64,000 nucleotides of DNA from Molanna angustata (GCA_963576475.1 OY754974.1:4306747-4370746), one strand, 5' to 3'. Counted from the stretch's first letter, positions 10,445 through 23,140 are shown. Numbers and translations: made by a program. Notes: generated by a model not told the origin, from the letters alone.

Positions 10445-10565
10445 TCGGAAAAATCCCCTGGTTCATAATTGCTAGTCCTAGAACAGGATTTCCTAGTTGG
10501 GCAGCAGTAATCTACTTATTGTTGTCATTGTCATATGGTGTGATAAATAAAAAAAATAATAATAA
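10445..10565 (+). repeat. retroposon 3' end, CTAGTTGGGCAGCAG family
   Basis: CTAGAACAGGATTTCCTAG, then TTGGGCAGCAGTAATC, ending GTGTGATAAATAAAA and an (AAT)n tail. The same 3' end occurs inverted at 12541, 14930 and 59690. It carries no coding sequence here; it is probably a LINE 3' UTR or its non-autonomous derivative. Confidence 0.6.
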
Positions 10566-10857
10566 CAATATGCGTTTTTACTTATTGAAGTCGCATAGAT
10601 TCCACCAAACTTCTTGAGCCTGTTCGCCGTGTAGGGGGGCAATTTGCAAATATTTATTATTAACAATTCGCAACCACGTGACTGGTCCAAGTTATTTTAC
10701 GATACCTTTCAATATTTTTTTTTAGTTTTGCTAATAGTTTACTATTAAACCAAAAAATTTTTGAGCTTCATATTGTTTGAAATGGAAGAAATTGCCTTTG
10801 TACATTTGTTTGTAGGTTCCTATGCATTTGAATTTAGTATAAAAATAATACAAACAT

Positions 10858-11060
10858 ACCATCACGGCATATCCCACAACGTGGGGTAACCAACGGCAGG
10901 TGTGCATTACCTTATTAGAGGAAGCACGACACATTCGTGTATGCCCACACATTATTCTCGTCTCGCGGTTTAGAATAGTGCTTCCACCCTTTCTTATAAT
11001 CATATTTTTCGGTTTTCAGTAAGAGTCGGGTAATTGAAAATACGACAGACAAATTAACAT
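10858..11060 (-). mobile_element. SINE-like element, 5'-inverted copy
   Basis: 10858-10965 is the 3' half of the SINE-like family in minus orientation (CCATCACGGCATATCCCAC, complement of the usual 3' end). 10966-11060 is the family's 5' half in plus orientation (TTTAGAATAGTGCTTCCACC to CAGACAAATTAACAT). This is the arrangement left by twin priming during LINE-driven insertion. A nearby 16-bp direct repeat (ATTAACATATATACAT at 11053 and 11072) marks the right edge. Confidence 0.7.
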
Positions 11061-11087
11061 ATATACATACCATTAACATATATACAT

Positions 11088-12036
11088 TTTTCAAGATCAT
11101 ATTGAATACATTGTTGGTAAAGCTCTGAAACTATTGGGTTTTTTAATTAGGGTTTGCAAGCCATTTCACTCAATTGATACACTCAAAGTACTATATTTGT
11201 CATATGTTAGAAGTCGGGTTGAATACGCGAGCACGGTGTGGAATCCCCATTATAATATACATATTGATCAAATCGAGCGTGTACAAAAGAAGTTTGTAAA
11301 ATACCTTGACTATAGATCACATACGTATTCCCCTGACTACCCTGCTCGCTGTGTGAAATATTCATTACCCACTTTACAGAAGAGGCGTACAATCAGAGAC
11401 ATGATGTTTCTTTATTATTGAATAATCGGGTTGATACTCCTTATTTATTAGGGAAAATTAACCTTCGAGTCCCTGCGCGTTTAACAAGGAGTCACGACCT
11501 ATTCAATGTGCCTGTTCTTAGAACTAATTATGCCGGAAATGCATTTGTACATAGAGCATGTAAACAGTTTGATGCAAAGTTCGATGGTCTTGACATGTTT
11601 GGCACACCGAGCGTATTTAAGAGTATGTTGAGGCTTTCTCAGTGATTGATTTTATATTCCTAATTTTCCCCTTCTATTCCTATCCATTGTCCTGTCCCAA
11701 ACCTCCTAGCTTGTATGCATCTATTTTATGTCTACTTAATATTGATTTGTTTTGTATTTTTTGTTTCTTATCCTTGTAAGGTTTTTATATTTTGTCATTT
11801 TGTATGTATATACCCACGGAAATTTTCCTTTTTTTGTACAAATATATTTTTTCTATGGGTATATACATAATTATATAGAGTTATATATTATATATAGTTA
11901 TATATTTTGATTGTATGACCCTAACATAGTAATTGGCGTTACAATCTTGGTTTTTGTATAAATTAATTCATTTTGAAAATATATGTTATATTATAAAACT
12001 GTATGTAACCTTAAGAAATAAATAAATAAATAAATA
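11088..12036 (+). mobile_element. jockey/CR1-type LINE, 5'-truncated 3' end
   Basis: The frame reads into the C-terminal part of a non-LTR reverse transcriptase: GKALKLLGFLIRVCKPF, then VLYLSYVRSRVEYASTVWNP and IERVQKKFVKYLDYR, up to ~11419. After a frameshift it continues 11418-11645 (VDTPYLLGKINLRVPAR, RACKQFDAKFDGLDMF). A ~390-bp AT-rich 3' UTR ends in an (AAAT)n tail at 12012-12036. The same family occurs at 22615 and 40190. 5'-truncated and inactivated by the frameshift at ~11410-11425. Confidence 0.8.
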
Positions 12037-12042
12037 ATTAAA

Positions 12043-12180
12043 TACCATCACGCCATGTCCCTTACGGGGTAAGCAGAGAGAAACGGGCGCCATACTTCTC
12101 TATTTTTGCACACATTTCTGGCTTCCTTTACATCCATGCATCGTCTCATACATGCTCGTCGATTTTTCAATCTTTGAAGT
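12043..12180 (-). mobile_element. RTE-like LINE, extreme 3' end
   Basis: Only the last ~45 codons and terminus of the family seen at 6921 (CCATCACGCCATGTCCC is its complement end). It is truncated at ~12180 where the SINE-like copy begins. Confidence 0.7.
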
Positions 12181-12189
12181 TTGAAGTTT

Positions 12190-12345
12190 GAACAGACAAA
12201 TTAATATCTTACAAAAATCAGCAATGAGGTTCACCGCGCGTTTTGTGGCATGCACGCGCGTGTCGTCTTATATAAGGTATTCCCGCATACCTGTCGCTGG
12301 TTACCCTACATTGTGGGATATACCGTGATGGTATGAATGAATGAA
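12190..12345 (+). mobile_element. SINE-like element, 5'-truncated
   Basis: Runs from GAACAGACAAATTAATATC through GCAATGAGGTTCACC and CCTGTCGCTGGTTACCC to TGATGGTATGAATGAATGAA. It shares the 3' terminus with the RTE-like LINE that abuts it in inverse orientation. Confidence 0.75.
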
Positions 12346-12439
12346 AATTGTTTGAGAATACAAGTTTTGCGGTAAATGTAGGTATTTTACTACGCTTTAA
12401 TATTCAGCATACTATGGGTATAATGTTGCCATCTATTGA

Positions 12440-12700
<261 letters not shown>

Positions 12701-13044
12701 TATTTTGTCTTTTCCAAAAAATATTAGAACGGACACCGGACGTGATGTCGTGACACCGGACATCACAACACAACAAATTACAATATTACATAGTTACTAA
12801 TATCTTAAACACAAAAGTATAAACTGATACAGTAAATTTTGATATGTTATTATTCTAATATTATTTCTACCATAATATGCACACCCGTTGTTGTCATTTA
12901 TGTTATGTAGCAGTTTGACATTAATATTTGTTCTATGGTCTTCCCAACGTACATACTCAGTATATATAACAATATTATTTGACTTGAGTCACAAATCAAA
13001 TAAAATATAAAATCAAGTTTTCTTCTTTGAAATTACAATCGAAA

Positions 13045-13378
13045 ATACAACAGGCAACAATAACATCTCACATAGTTCAGCAATGAGGTTCACCACCCAT
13101 TCTGAATATAGTGCCTTTTTAGGTGAAACGAGACTGGTGTGTGGGTATACACAGATATGTTGTGCTCTCTTTTATAAGGCAATGCCCCATACACAAGTGT
13201 CCGCACTTTTAATGGGGCAATACTTTTGAATTATTGTCTGTTTCTAATTTTCAAATGTACTTTTGTATTTTTAATGAAAAATAAATATTTAATATAAAAA
13301 AAAAATGCACACCCACACACCTTTCGCTGGTTACCCCACATTGTGGGATATGCCGTGATGGTATGAATGAATGAATGA
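13045..13378 (+). mobile_element. SINE-like element with a ~110-bp A-tailed insert
   Basis: Family sequence from CAACAGGCAACAATAACATC to CCGTGATGGTATG plus (AATG)n. It is interrupted between AAGGCAATGCCCC (~13193) and AATGCACACCC (~13305) by an insert ending in a short A run. AATGC on both sides may be the insert's target duplication. Confidence 0.75.
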
Positions 13379-13379
13379 A

Positions 13380-14150
13380 AGTTTTCTTCTTTGAAATTAA
13401 TTTAATAAAAAAGAGAAATGTTTTAAAGTTTGTTTGTCTTATAATAAGATGCAATGTAAAGACAATCCTCGAACTAGTTTGTGTAGCGTGTAGGTATATT
13501 ATTAAATATTATTTCTCAGAATTTTTTTTGGATGTTTAGTATCTGGGCAATTTCTGTCCTTCCGTAATTCCTTATATATTTTATTTATTCTTGATTTAAA
13601 TAATGTCTGTGAAGTTATTTCCTTGAGAGACATAGGTAAAGTATTATAAATTTGTGTATTGTACGAGTATATAGGTATTATTATTTACACACTGACTAGT
13701 TTAATTGATTCCGAATGAATTGCTACAAGTGATAGGTATCGTTTAAATAAACAGGAATGCTTGCAATGGATAATGAACGTACATACATAAATGATAACTC
13801 TAATATGATTTGACACGAAACAATTAAACTCACTACTACAAACCATAAATTAATCGGTTATAAATAATAATATAAGTTATCAGATTAACTTTATACTTTG
13901 TGTGGCCAATGAAGAAATATTTGTTTTACCAAGTGTGAAATTTCCACGAATGAATGTTATTGTGAACTTAAGTTATTTTGTTAGCAAAGTTATAACGTAT
14001 GTCGGTGGTAGATTGTTACAAGTATTTAGATTTGAATTATATTTTAAGTGTGGTTAAATACAATTAATATAATACATATGTTTTTTCAATGGCCTCAACT
14101 TTATCACACATTCACCTATTCAATCTCATTTACAGTTCACAAATAATAAT
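13380..14150. other. AT-rich spacer, no feature seen
   Basis: No supported frame or element end. Confidence 0.4.
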
Positions 14151-14154
14151 AAAT

Positions 14155-14230
14155 AATAAACTTGGATGATTTATATAGCGCCGTTTTCGTGAATGTCTCA
14201 CCTCAAGGGCGCTGAAAATTGATTAAGATG
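14155..14230 (-). repeat. LINE 3' end, GGCGCTATATAAATC family
   Basis: ATTTATATAGCGCCGTTTTC, then GTGAATGTCTCACCTCAAG, the complement of a 3' terminus also found at 20050-20110 and 55035-55110. Non-coding fragment. Confidence 0.5.
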
Positions 14231-14394
14231 TATCATTATGGCTTTGGTAAGATTTGCGAAAAAGGTGTGTTTTGAGATTTTATACTTGCTACTGAAGATC
14301 CAGAGAAAATTGAGTAACATGTAGGTATCTACTATATTTTTGGTTCTCAACAAAATTTTATATATTTTGTATTTATATAATAATAATAATAATA

Positions 14395-14830
14395 AAATAC
14401 TTTTATTGATTTATACAACGTGGCGGACTTATTGCCTGCAGGCAATCTCTACCAGACAACCACCATGGTATATAAATACAGCCAGTAACAGGGATAGAAG
14501 AATACAAATAGAGAAATAGAGAAAAAAAAAAATTATATAAATGAATCATAAATTAAAAATACAAAATAAATATAAGAAACAAAAAACAATATATGTATAA
14601 ATAAGAACAAAAATAAGAATAATAAAAAAAGATCATATAGATACACTATGTTTATTGGATGGAGGATAGGAGAGGAGAAAGGAAGAGGGATAAAGGGAAA
14701 AAGACGTTAATTTGTGTTTATGTGGATAGAAAGTGTGACTTCAGACGCTTTTTGAATGCTAACAAATTAGTGGCGTCTCTGATACTCTCCAGCAATAGAT
14801 TATATACCAAATTTTAATGTGTTTTTGTGT
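14395..14830 (-). mobile_element. CR1-type LINE 3' end
   Basis: The minus strand reads RDATNLLAFKKRLKSHFLST then stop near 14710-14800, the usual last residues of CR1-type reverse transcriptases. A 3' UTR follows, ending in TTGCCTGCAGGCAATAAGTC and an (ATT)n-like tail. A similar terminus is at 49670. Confidence 0.6.
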
Positions 14831-14929
14831 TAAGAGAATATAAATCTAAATATGGATGGCGATCCGTGATCAATATCAATGATCACGATCCAGATGGAAC
14901 GGCAACCCGTCGATCATTCAATAAATTAT

Positions 14930-15030
14930 AATTTTTTTATCATATCATATTTTACAATAACTCAAACATGTAGACTACTGCTGCCCAGCTAGGAAACTCT
15001 GTTCTAAGACCAACAGTATACAACTTAACA
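14930..15030 (-). repeat. retroposon 3' end, CTAGTTGGGCAGCAG family
   Basis: CTGCTGCCCAGCTAGGAAAC and GTTCTAAGACCAACAGT match the families at 12541 and 59690 in the same orientation. Confidence 0.6.
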
Positions 15031-15363
15031 GTGATAATATACTTATGAACAGGGTGACCATACTTATGAACTGGAAGACTCCGTTCTACATATACATAGG
15101 TAGGCCCACAATCAAGATACTACATATAACATAGGTACATGCTGCAAAGCCTCTAACTTGGAAAAATAAGAATGTAAAATAAGACATATTTAATTAGGTT
15201 CGTCGAAAAAATTAACAAACAATAAGGTTGCTTTCTTTAACAAGGCAAGGTGTGAGTAATCCACTTTTATGTTATATTCGCCACTAGTGCCTATCCTATA
15301 TTTTTAAAGAAATTTATTTTCCGTTGGGATTCGATTTCTGAACGCCAGTAAACGAAATTGAAC

Positions 15364-15518
15364 TACGCTAATCTTAAGTACTTGTGGATATTTTACGTAG
15401 TAGAATTTCATTTTAAATTATATTAAAATAAAACAATTTGTTTTAAATTCATATCACAAATATACGTAGAATTTAAAACAAATTGTTTTATTTTTAATAT
15501 AATATACGCTAATCTTAA
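15364..15518. repeat. foldback: 32-bp inverted repeat between 14-bp direct repeats
   Basis: Left arm 15419-15450 and right arm 15469-15501 are inverted copies (one extra T in the right arm) around an 18-nt loop. The unit is bracketed by the direct repeat TACGCTAATCTTAA at 15364-15377 and 15505-15518. Confidence 0.75.
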
Positions 15519-15534
15519 TACATTATATTCTTCT

Positions 15535-15800
15535 TCTTACTTGACTCTTCCCATTTCATCTGATGTCGGCCCATCTGGTACGCATTCGCCAGATTTTTCG
15601 ATCTTGCGTCATTTCTCTGGTTAGTTGCTCCTCCCTCTCAATATATACTTATCCACCAGGTGGCCTGTGGATGGCCTCTAGTTATGGACTGAGTGGACAT
15701 ATCCAGTGCGAGTTTAACCACGTGATTGTTCTTTCGTCTACTAATGTGTCCACACCATCGGAGTCTGATCTACTTAAGCTACTCGAGATACAGTTTACGA
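15535..15800 (-). mobile_element. LINE 3' end (reverse-transcriptase C-terminus)
   Basis: On the minus strand, in shifting frames: IRLRWCGHISRRKNNHVVKL, then RGHPQATW, then LTREMTQDRKIWRMRTRWAD followed by IR and a stop, and a short tail with (AAG)n. These are standard C-terminal signatures of RTE-like reverse transcriptases. At least two frameshifts. Confidence 0.65.
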
Positions 15801-15809
15801 GCTACTTCC

Positions 15810-16900
15810 TTTCCGGAGTCAGCTCAGCCAAGTTTATATTGGACAATACGGAGTCGAGCTCACAGTCCAGTATAACACTGTTATACTAGTATCAGTGTCA
15901 ACCTCAACACCTAACACCGTTGGGCGTACCGAGAGGTTAGATACCGGTAGACTGAGATTTAAAGTAACACAGTCTCAACTGAGTTTCAAACTTAAATTGG
16001 GACAACTCAAAACTGGTTACTCCTAAAATTTTCTCCGGAAAAGGCACGACCCTAAAACTACCTCGGATGTATTCATTTGTAACTATATCCTCTTATAATA
16101 TACATAAAACTATATTAACATATTATGGTGTGCAGCAGTAAGTAGGTACTTATCCATATAATAAAAGATTTTCATATTATCTACTAAAATCGAAGTGAGG
16201 ATTTTTTTCTATTTTTTGGGACTTTTGACCACAAGCTGGGTAGAAAACATCGTTTCGTATAAAGAATAACGACTAATGTGAATTATTTTCGGATTTATTT
16301 GTCGAAAAAAAAAACTTTGTTCATTAAGATTTAGAGAACAGTTATCTAGGAAGTGTTGAAATGTATGGAAATCTGCAATATGTTGCCAACCAAGTAATCA
16401 AACGCGCGATATACCACGACTCACTCATTGCACGGAGTACTCCACCTAGAACATTATATGGAAATCTTCGATTAAAACATGATATGTGCTACATAATTAG
16501 GTACCTACTACATTTCTATTATCAACTGTTTATTCCACACGTAATATTTTATTTCGATCAAAATACGCATAACGCAGAATAAATACAACGATGTGGAATT
16601 GTAGAAATGATAAGGCTATAGTCAGTGGTTATCTAAATTGGTCAGTATTATATGTAGTGGGTCGAGCACAACAGGAAGTTCAAATGGTCGATTTGATATC
16701 TTCAATATATTTGTAAATTGCACTATTGTTCCGTTTCAACTACACATCTTCGGTACAATTTCTCGAAACGAACGCGTTTATTCGACGAGGAGTTTATTAA
16801 AATGGGATCGTAAAAGAAGAGCTTTCAGCGTCGTGATGGAAGCAGAATAAGGGGGAAGAAAAGACGGAAGAGAAGAAAGAATTGATGAAAAAAACAAATA
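15810..16900. other. spacer, no supported gene
   Basis: Contains short frames on both strands but no recognisable domain. 15890-16060 is less AT-rich without a sustained frame. Confidence 0.4.
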
Positions 16901-16904
16901 AAAC

Positions 16905-17680
16905 GTAACTAGGGGCTCTGCCCCTGGCCACTTTGCGGCCCAACCCCCGACGGCCGCCACGCGGCTTTTTTGCCGCTTCGCGGCAGTTGCGAAATGCCCT
17001 TATAAAACTAAATATCGTCAAATATACCATTTAGGACATTACACAACATATAAAAACTTGATATCTTTACGTGAAAACGTTAAAATCAAGAAATAAAACA
17101 GTATTTTTATAGTAAAAATGCGGAAACTATAAAAAAATTATTTTCGACAATTTATCGACAATGAAAGAAATGCGTTATATGAAATGCCTACGTTTAAAAT
17201 TACAAACATTGATAGTTCGAATGTACATTCGAAATGTCATTTAGAACAGTACACAACAGTTAAGACTGAATATCTTTTTATAATAATACAATAATAATGA
17301 TAAATTATACATATATCATACAATTAAATAATGCGATTAAACGAAAACATTACCTGTCATCTTTAGCGTGACTATGGATGACAATTGAATTGACAATGAC
17401 ATATTGAAAGCAATGTTGTCAGTATTCAAAATGGATATTCCGCAGATTATTACGGTTATATTTATTCTGAATGTTTAAAATTCCTTTTTAACCAATAATA
17501 TTGTTATTTATGCAGAAAATACATTTTAAACGATTCATTTGTACTTATTCGCATCAATTTATTTTTTATTTTGAATAAAAATTTCGAACGCGAAAATTGT
17601 TTAAGGAAAAATTATTTCACTGGCAATCCGTTGAAGGACGAAAAAAGATGGCGTACAGTAATTATATTATAGATTTTGTA
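16905..17680 (+). repeat. interspersed repeat R1, copy 1 (partial)
   Basis: Begins GGGGCTCTGCCCCTGGCC, a small hairpin, then a GC-rich patch (CGGCCGCCACGCGGC, GCCGCTTCGCGGC) and ~700 bp of AT-rich sequence ending AAAAAGATGGCGTACAG. It matches 56597-57567 nearly base for base outside an insertion there. No coding capacity seen. Confidence 0.75.
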
Positions 17681-17689
17681 GGTGTGAAG

Positions 17690-18680
17690 ATTTTGAATTG
17701 GACCTATCTGGAGTATATCGAAAAGATGGATTCAAGTTTTTAATCTATGTAGGTACCTATTCAAGATATAATTTGAAAATATTTATTTACAAATACACTT
17801 CATTACGAAGATTAATATCGACAATGCCAGTGCCGTCAATATTGACAAATAATAGTATCGATAAAACGTTTCAAAATATGGAGCTCCCAAAATTAACAAG
17901 AACATTTTTTAAACCATTATGTTTTATATTATATTATTTTCCATTGTTGAATTAAGTTATTATTCTGTTTGATTATATTATATTAAATTGGTTTTGTTAG
18001 GATGCTATCGTACGCATGAATTCAAATTAACCATGTCTATAAACGAAAACGAAAAAAAAAATGATAAAATCAGTTATAAAAATGATTTCCTGGTAGACTA
18101 GGCACTAGGCAGGCCCAGGTGCAATTTTGATAATATTCAAATCGATTATTTCAACAGTTCACGTTGTTCCTATCGGGGAAATATACACATTTTGTACTTA
18201 ACAACCGTGAAAATGTAATTGAGTTTTATTGTATGCAAATTTAATGGTGCAATACCACCAACTTTACAGACCTATTACTTTATTGACGGTATAATACGTA
18301 TGTTGGTACTTACACATACAGTGATACCCCGTTTATCGTAATTTTACCGCTATACCGACAACTGTTTTAAAAATCGAATTGTTCGAAATATAACGCAGTT
18401 GTAAATGAAGACACAAATTAGTGATGGATGAGATCGGTCATGGTTTTAAGTAAAACGTTCGAATATAATGCTATTTTTCAATATGTGATACATTCTACCA
18501 GACAATTTGCATTTCGAAAATGAAAATAGATGCCATACATAGTTAAATATAGGATTTGTTAATGCGAAAAACTTGAAACATACTACCACAAGTACTTACA
18601 TACATGGGTCAACAACACTTGTAAATATTTTTTGGGTTACGATATGTTCTGAAACAGTTGTTATTATTAAATTGAACCAT
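17690..18680. other. AT-rich spacer, no feature seen
   Basis: No supported frame or repeat boundary. Confidence 0.4.
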
Positions 18681-18689
18681 TTAAAATAC

Positions 18690-19095
18690 GCGACATTAGA
18701 AAATTATGAAAGAAGAATACACATAGAAAATGATGAAAGCGATGGAAAGAGAATGTTGAATATCTCGCTAAGGTACCACAAAAATAATGCATAGATTAGG
18801 TAGAAGCGGAAGAAGCTATAGGAGTAGCGGATGTGGCCAAAAGAATAGCGGAGTTAAAGTGGAGTTGGGCGGGTCATATATCTCGGATGTCGTACGACCG
18901 ATGGACAAAAGTTGTGATGGACTGGAGGCCAAGAACAGTAAGCAGAAGCGTGGGAAGGCCCCAGACCAGATGGTTCGATGACATTAAAAAAGTGGCAGGT
19001 CCAGAATGGCACAGGACCAGTGGAAGTCCAAGCGGGAGGTTTTTGTCCAATGCTGGAATCAACAAGAGGCTGAGTAAGTAACTAAGTAATAAAAT
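18690..19095 (+). mobile_element. RTE-like LINE, second family, 3' end
   Basis: In drifting frames the sequence reads GKRMLNISLR, then VAKRIAELKWSWAGHISRM, SYDRWTKVVMDWRPRT and GRPQTRWFDDIKKVAG. These are the C-terminal signatures of a non-LTR reverse transcriptase. The end is AAGTAACTAAGTAA-like repeats. Several frameshifts; 5' truncated. The 52690 fragment is related. Confidence 0.75.
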
Positions 19096-19154
19096 GATTT
19101 CAAAATGTGATACGGATGAAGCCGAAAGCATTTAAGATACGAAATGTTTTCGAA

Positions 19155-19360
19155 TAGAATTATGAATTGCATTAGATTTGAAAATATAATTATTTGAAAC
19201 GCATTAGATTTGAAAAAAGAATTATCCGAATCATATTAGATTTGAAAATATAATTATTTGAAACGCATTAGATTTGAAAACAGAATTATCCGATTTGCAT
19301 TAGATTTGAAAATATAATTATACGAAACGCATTAGATACATAGATTTGAAAAAAAAATTA
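19155..19360. repeat. minisatellite, ATTAGATTTGAAAA unit
   Basis: About seven copies of a ~30-bp unit (CGCATTAGATTTGAAAA, then a variable AATTAT part), with an alternating ~60-bp pattern (ATCCGAATC versus TATTTGAAACG versions). Confidence 0.75.
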
Positions 19361-20049
19361 TTTCAAATACGATCGCCAAAGTCTCACTGTGTCGGTACTT
19401 TATTACTGCAACAGATATACATACGACTTAATTAATTAATCATTTAGATGTTCCCTTTATTTTTTACCTTATTCTACTGCAATATAAATTAATTGTATCT
19501 ATTATCATCAATACAGTAAAATTTACATAAATAGCACCTTCAGTTTGACATTTCATTCAATGAAATTACAATGTTAGTATACAAGGTACTGCGTCTATTG
19601 TTCTATAAACCGATTATGTGGTCAATAAAATGGTGATGTTAATATTTATTTTAGTGTAATAAAGGGGTCCCTTGTAGTCTAACTGAAAAAATAACAAAGT
19701 TAAAGATATGATCTATCTATTATTATTACCAACATTGTTTATAATATTATTTCTCAAATTACATATATACCCTTGAGGCAATGAAACGGGAAACGATCAA
19801 CGTACGATTTGATATACCTATTATACAAGACTGACTTTTTTTTTACAAAAATACACATATAATATAATAATTAGTTAATTTTTACTCTCCAGAATGCTGC
19901 CTACATAATCTAGAAAGCAAATGTGCGTACTAAATGTCATTTTATGTATAAAAAACGACATTAAAATTAATGTATGTCAAAATAGGATAGAATGTGGCGT
20001 TTTGTTATATCTGCCTATCCCACGAGGGAGATAGACTGATGGTACATAA

Positions 20050-20400
20050 TAATAATAATATAAATAATTTATATAGCTCTGTTTAATAATCCAGGATCAT
20101 TCCAACGACGCTTATATTCTGTCTTATTTTGTTCTACGAAACAAAGCTGTTTTCAGTCCTTAGGACCTTTACTTTATAGGACCACTCACACTAAAGCATC
20201 AGTCGTAGTAAGTCGCTATATTGGCTCTGTCCAACTCCTTTAGGGAGTTGTTACTTGGTGATCCAGAAGACCTGAGTGTGAGATGCCTCTCAGATAGCTC
20301 TTGAATGTATTGTCGTGCCAGGTTATTCAAGGCGTTAAACTCCGTCAAACAAATTTTGCATTCAACTCGCTCTGGAAACTTCAACCAGTGTAGTTCCTTT
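20050..20400 (-). mobile_element. LINE 3' end with short C-terminal frame
   Basis: The minus strand (20384-20199) encodes 61 residues including LNNLARQYIQELSERHLTLR and SLKELDRANIATYYD before a stop. A non-coding stretch follows that ends AGCTATATAAATTATT and an (ATT)n tail. The placement just before a microsatellite-tailed end makes a LINE C-terminus likely, though the protein segment itself is not one I recognise. Confidence 0.4.
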
Positions 20401-20404
20401 AGTA

Positions 20405-21540
20405 GTGAAGTTATGTAACATCGTTTTTCTGCACCTATTACTACGTATTATAACTACATATACATACGTGTTATACATGAGTTTGATGATTTTTTCTTAT
20501 GAGTCCAATCATCTTTTGTAATCACTTTTATTTGTATATCACCTTTGAAGTACCCCCTTCCTATTAATAAACGAATCATTAAAATCGGATAATATGTAAA
20601 TGGAGCAATAATATTGAATCGTTTATTTTCGTATTTTTAATTTGGAAATATACTTTTTGTTATTTTAGTAAAAAAAAAGGAATTTAATTCTTCTGTTCTG
20701 TTTTTATTCGTGGTTATAATTAGATACAGGTAATGTACAAGCTTTTTATACAGCAAAAATTCACATAAACCAAAGCTTAAAATTTACAAAAAAAAAAATA
20801 TAACATTCGTTATTAATGACGTTATAAATACGACTAAATAATACATCGTCATCATCAATGGTGATATAAAAAAGTGATATATTGACATTTAGTGGTTAGA
20901 AGGTGATTTATCATGAATTGAGAATGTCATATTATTAATAACAGTTTGTTTCGATAAAGGTTTCTCATTCAATCTTCTCCGTCTGACTTCATTATTATTA
21001 TTTTCTAACTTATTTCTATCTATCATTTCTCACAAAAGGACTGTTCATTTTGTTATTTTTTCTTTGCTCACGGTAAATATTCTTTCTTCGGGTGGATAGG
21101 AATTGCAATATCAAAGAATCTTGGGTATAGATCAAAAATGGTTATATCGATTTCTTCGCTAAAATATAATATTTAAAATATGTTTTGAGTGACATAAAAT
21201 AATCATTTTCTTGGTCCCTTGCCATTGTTATTGATTATATGATAAACAATAATTAGTATAAAATCGCATAGTTATATATTTTTTAAATAAACTTAATGTT
21301 TAAAAAACACACAATCTTCCTAATTAATAAATCTACATGTGTAGGTACATACATTATTATAAATGCGAAGTCATTTTTTTTACTTTTATAAACGTGGTTT
21401 ATAAAATATAGTTTATAAATAATTAAATCCAATACCTCAATAGATGGCGTTTCAAAAAAAGTTTCTTGGTAACTTGGTAATTCACCTTATCCTCAAGCGA
21501 AAGGATTTTTATGCGTAACATACATATTGTATAGAAAATT
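20405..21540. other. AT-rich spacer, no feature seen
   Basis: No supported gene. Long A/T-rich runs only. Confidence 0.4.
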
Positions 21541-21544
21541 AAAA

Positions 21545-21665
21545 AAAATGGACTAATAAGGAACTAAATAAAAAGGCGTAATTAGCGAACGTTCCGCAAC
21601 GGCATAAAGTGATCACATAAACCAGCCGATGACAGGTCATAGGCCCTGTAGGAGCCTAAATCTTT
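21545..21665 (+). repeat. short interspersed repeat R2, copy 1
   Basis: Core GCGAACGTTCCGCAACG, CATAAAGTGATCACATAAAC, CAGCCGATGACAGGTC. The same core occurs at 28660-28770 (same strand) and inverted at 44930-45135. Confidence 0.6.
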
Positions 21666-22109
21666 TTTAAGTAGGTATGAACGTACAACTATTAGATAGA
21701 ATCAATACCTACTTACTTACCTATTATTTTAAGGACAGAAGAATGAAAAAAAATAGATTTAGCTCAATACTTTCTGTTGGAAAACGCAGAAACAAGCAAA
21801 ACTAGTGGAAGAACATTCATTTGGAATTTATGTCTTCCTAGGGACGGGATGAAATAATTAAGGTTTCGACATAAACCCTTTGTTCCGAATGGAATTAACA
21901 CGTAATTTTCCTGTAGAAATTACACGGAAAAAAAACTTTGTCAGGATAAAATCCTAAAGGAAATTACACCTCTTTTGAATATGTGGTTAGAGGCTAATGC
22001 AAGGTTAGATTTTTAAGATTCTGCAAGTTGTTTAATTTTAAAAAGTTTTTCTGTTTTAATTTATTACTATCCAGCAGTTTCCCTATCTGGAATCTGGTGT
22101 AAGGACGTC

Positions 22110-22370
22110 AGAATCCAGATTCTTTGACATACATTTCTCGATTAATTTACGTCCATGCTTTTAAATTATTGTTCTTTATAAATCGTGCCACCTTTTTCTT
22201 GGTCGGACTCATTTCTTATCAGCCTCGTAAACTTTTTGCGTCAGACGATCATCACTTATTGATTATTTGTCGCCAAACCATCTCAAGACTTATTGTCATC
22301 TTAATTACAATAATATATCTTTCAATCATATATTTCCGTCTAGTTCCCTCATTTCATAATTTGTTTATTT
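22110..22370 (-). mobile_element. RTE-like LINE, heavily degraded 3' end
   Basis: Weak but continuous similarity to 27309-27600: TTGACATACATTTCTCG, then TTTTCTTGGTCGGACTC and ATCACTTATTGATTATTTG line up with the coding tail of that family. No open frame remains. Confidence 0.55.
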
Positions 22371-22614
22371 TTATTTATAAGTATATTAACAATTTTTTTT
22401 TACAAGTATAATAATATCTGAAGTAATAAAATGTACAATTAAGTTAATACTATAATTAAGTTAAAAGTTAAAGTTTATGTCACCTGTGTATATATATTTA
22501 TTTTTAATTTGTGGATTACGCTACTCTACTAGGCTATGCCTGTCCCAGAGTAGCGTTATAAAAATCAGTTCTATTATTTTTTATTCGTCATATCTGTAAC
22601 TCTGATTTTGATGC

Positions 22615-23140
22615 ACCTGCTCTGTTGGCTAGGGTAAACTTCTGTATACCATCGTTGACTCGAATTCGCAATTACAGACAGTTCTATATGAACACTCCGA
22701 CCAGTAATGCTGGTGTTAGAAGTCCCTTATACAGAGTCACTCACAATTTTAATAGTAAGTTTGGGAGTGTGGATGTCTTTGCCTCTTCCCTGAATGCGTT
22801 TAGGAGATCCATTAATCAAATACTTACTGATTGCTAACCTGCACTATCCTTAATACACCAAATCCTTTCCTCTTCCTTTCCCCGTGGTACTTACGATTTT
22901 TGTATTTTTTGTATTTTATGTTAGCTTTTAAGTTTTTAAATATTTTATTTTTCTTACATTTTGTTAATTATCTATGTTAGTTTTTAAGTTATAAAATTGT
23001 TTTTTTTTATGCTAAAATTGTATTCACCACTAATTGGGCAATTTGTGGAGAAATGATTACAGCGTTCATATCATTGTAATATACATGTACTCTTTGCCTG
23101 TTGGTGAGTCTTTGGGATAAATAAATAAATAAATAAATAG
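22615..23140 (+). mobile_element. jockey/CR1-type LINE 3' end
   Basis: 22625-22837 encodes the last 70 residues of the reverse transcriptase (VNFCIPSLTRIRNYRQFY, then RVTHNFNSKFGSVDVF). A ~280-bp 3' UTR ends in (AAAT)n at ~23118-23140. Same family plan as 11088. Confidence 0.65.

Noticed and set aside
15563..15889. 108-codon plus-strand frame
   Set aside because: Most of it is antisense to a minus-strand LINE tail with clear RWCGHI and TQDRKIW motifs.
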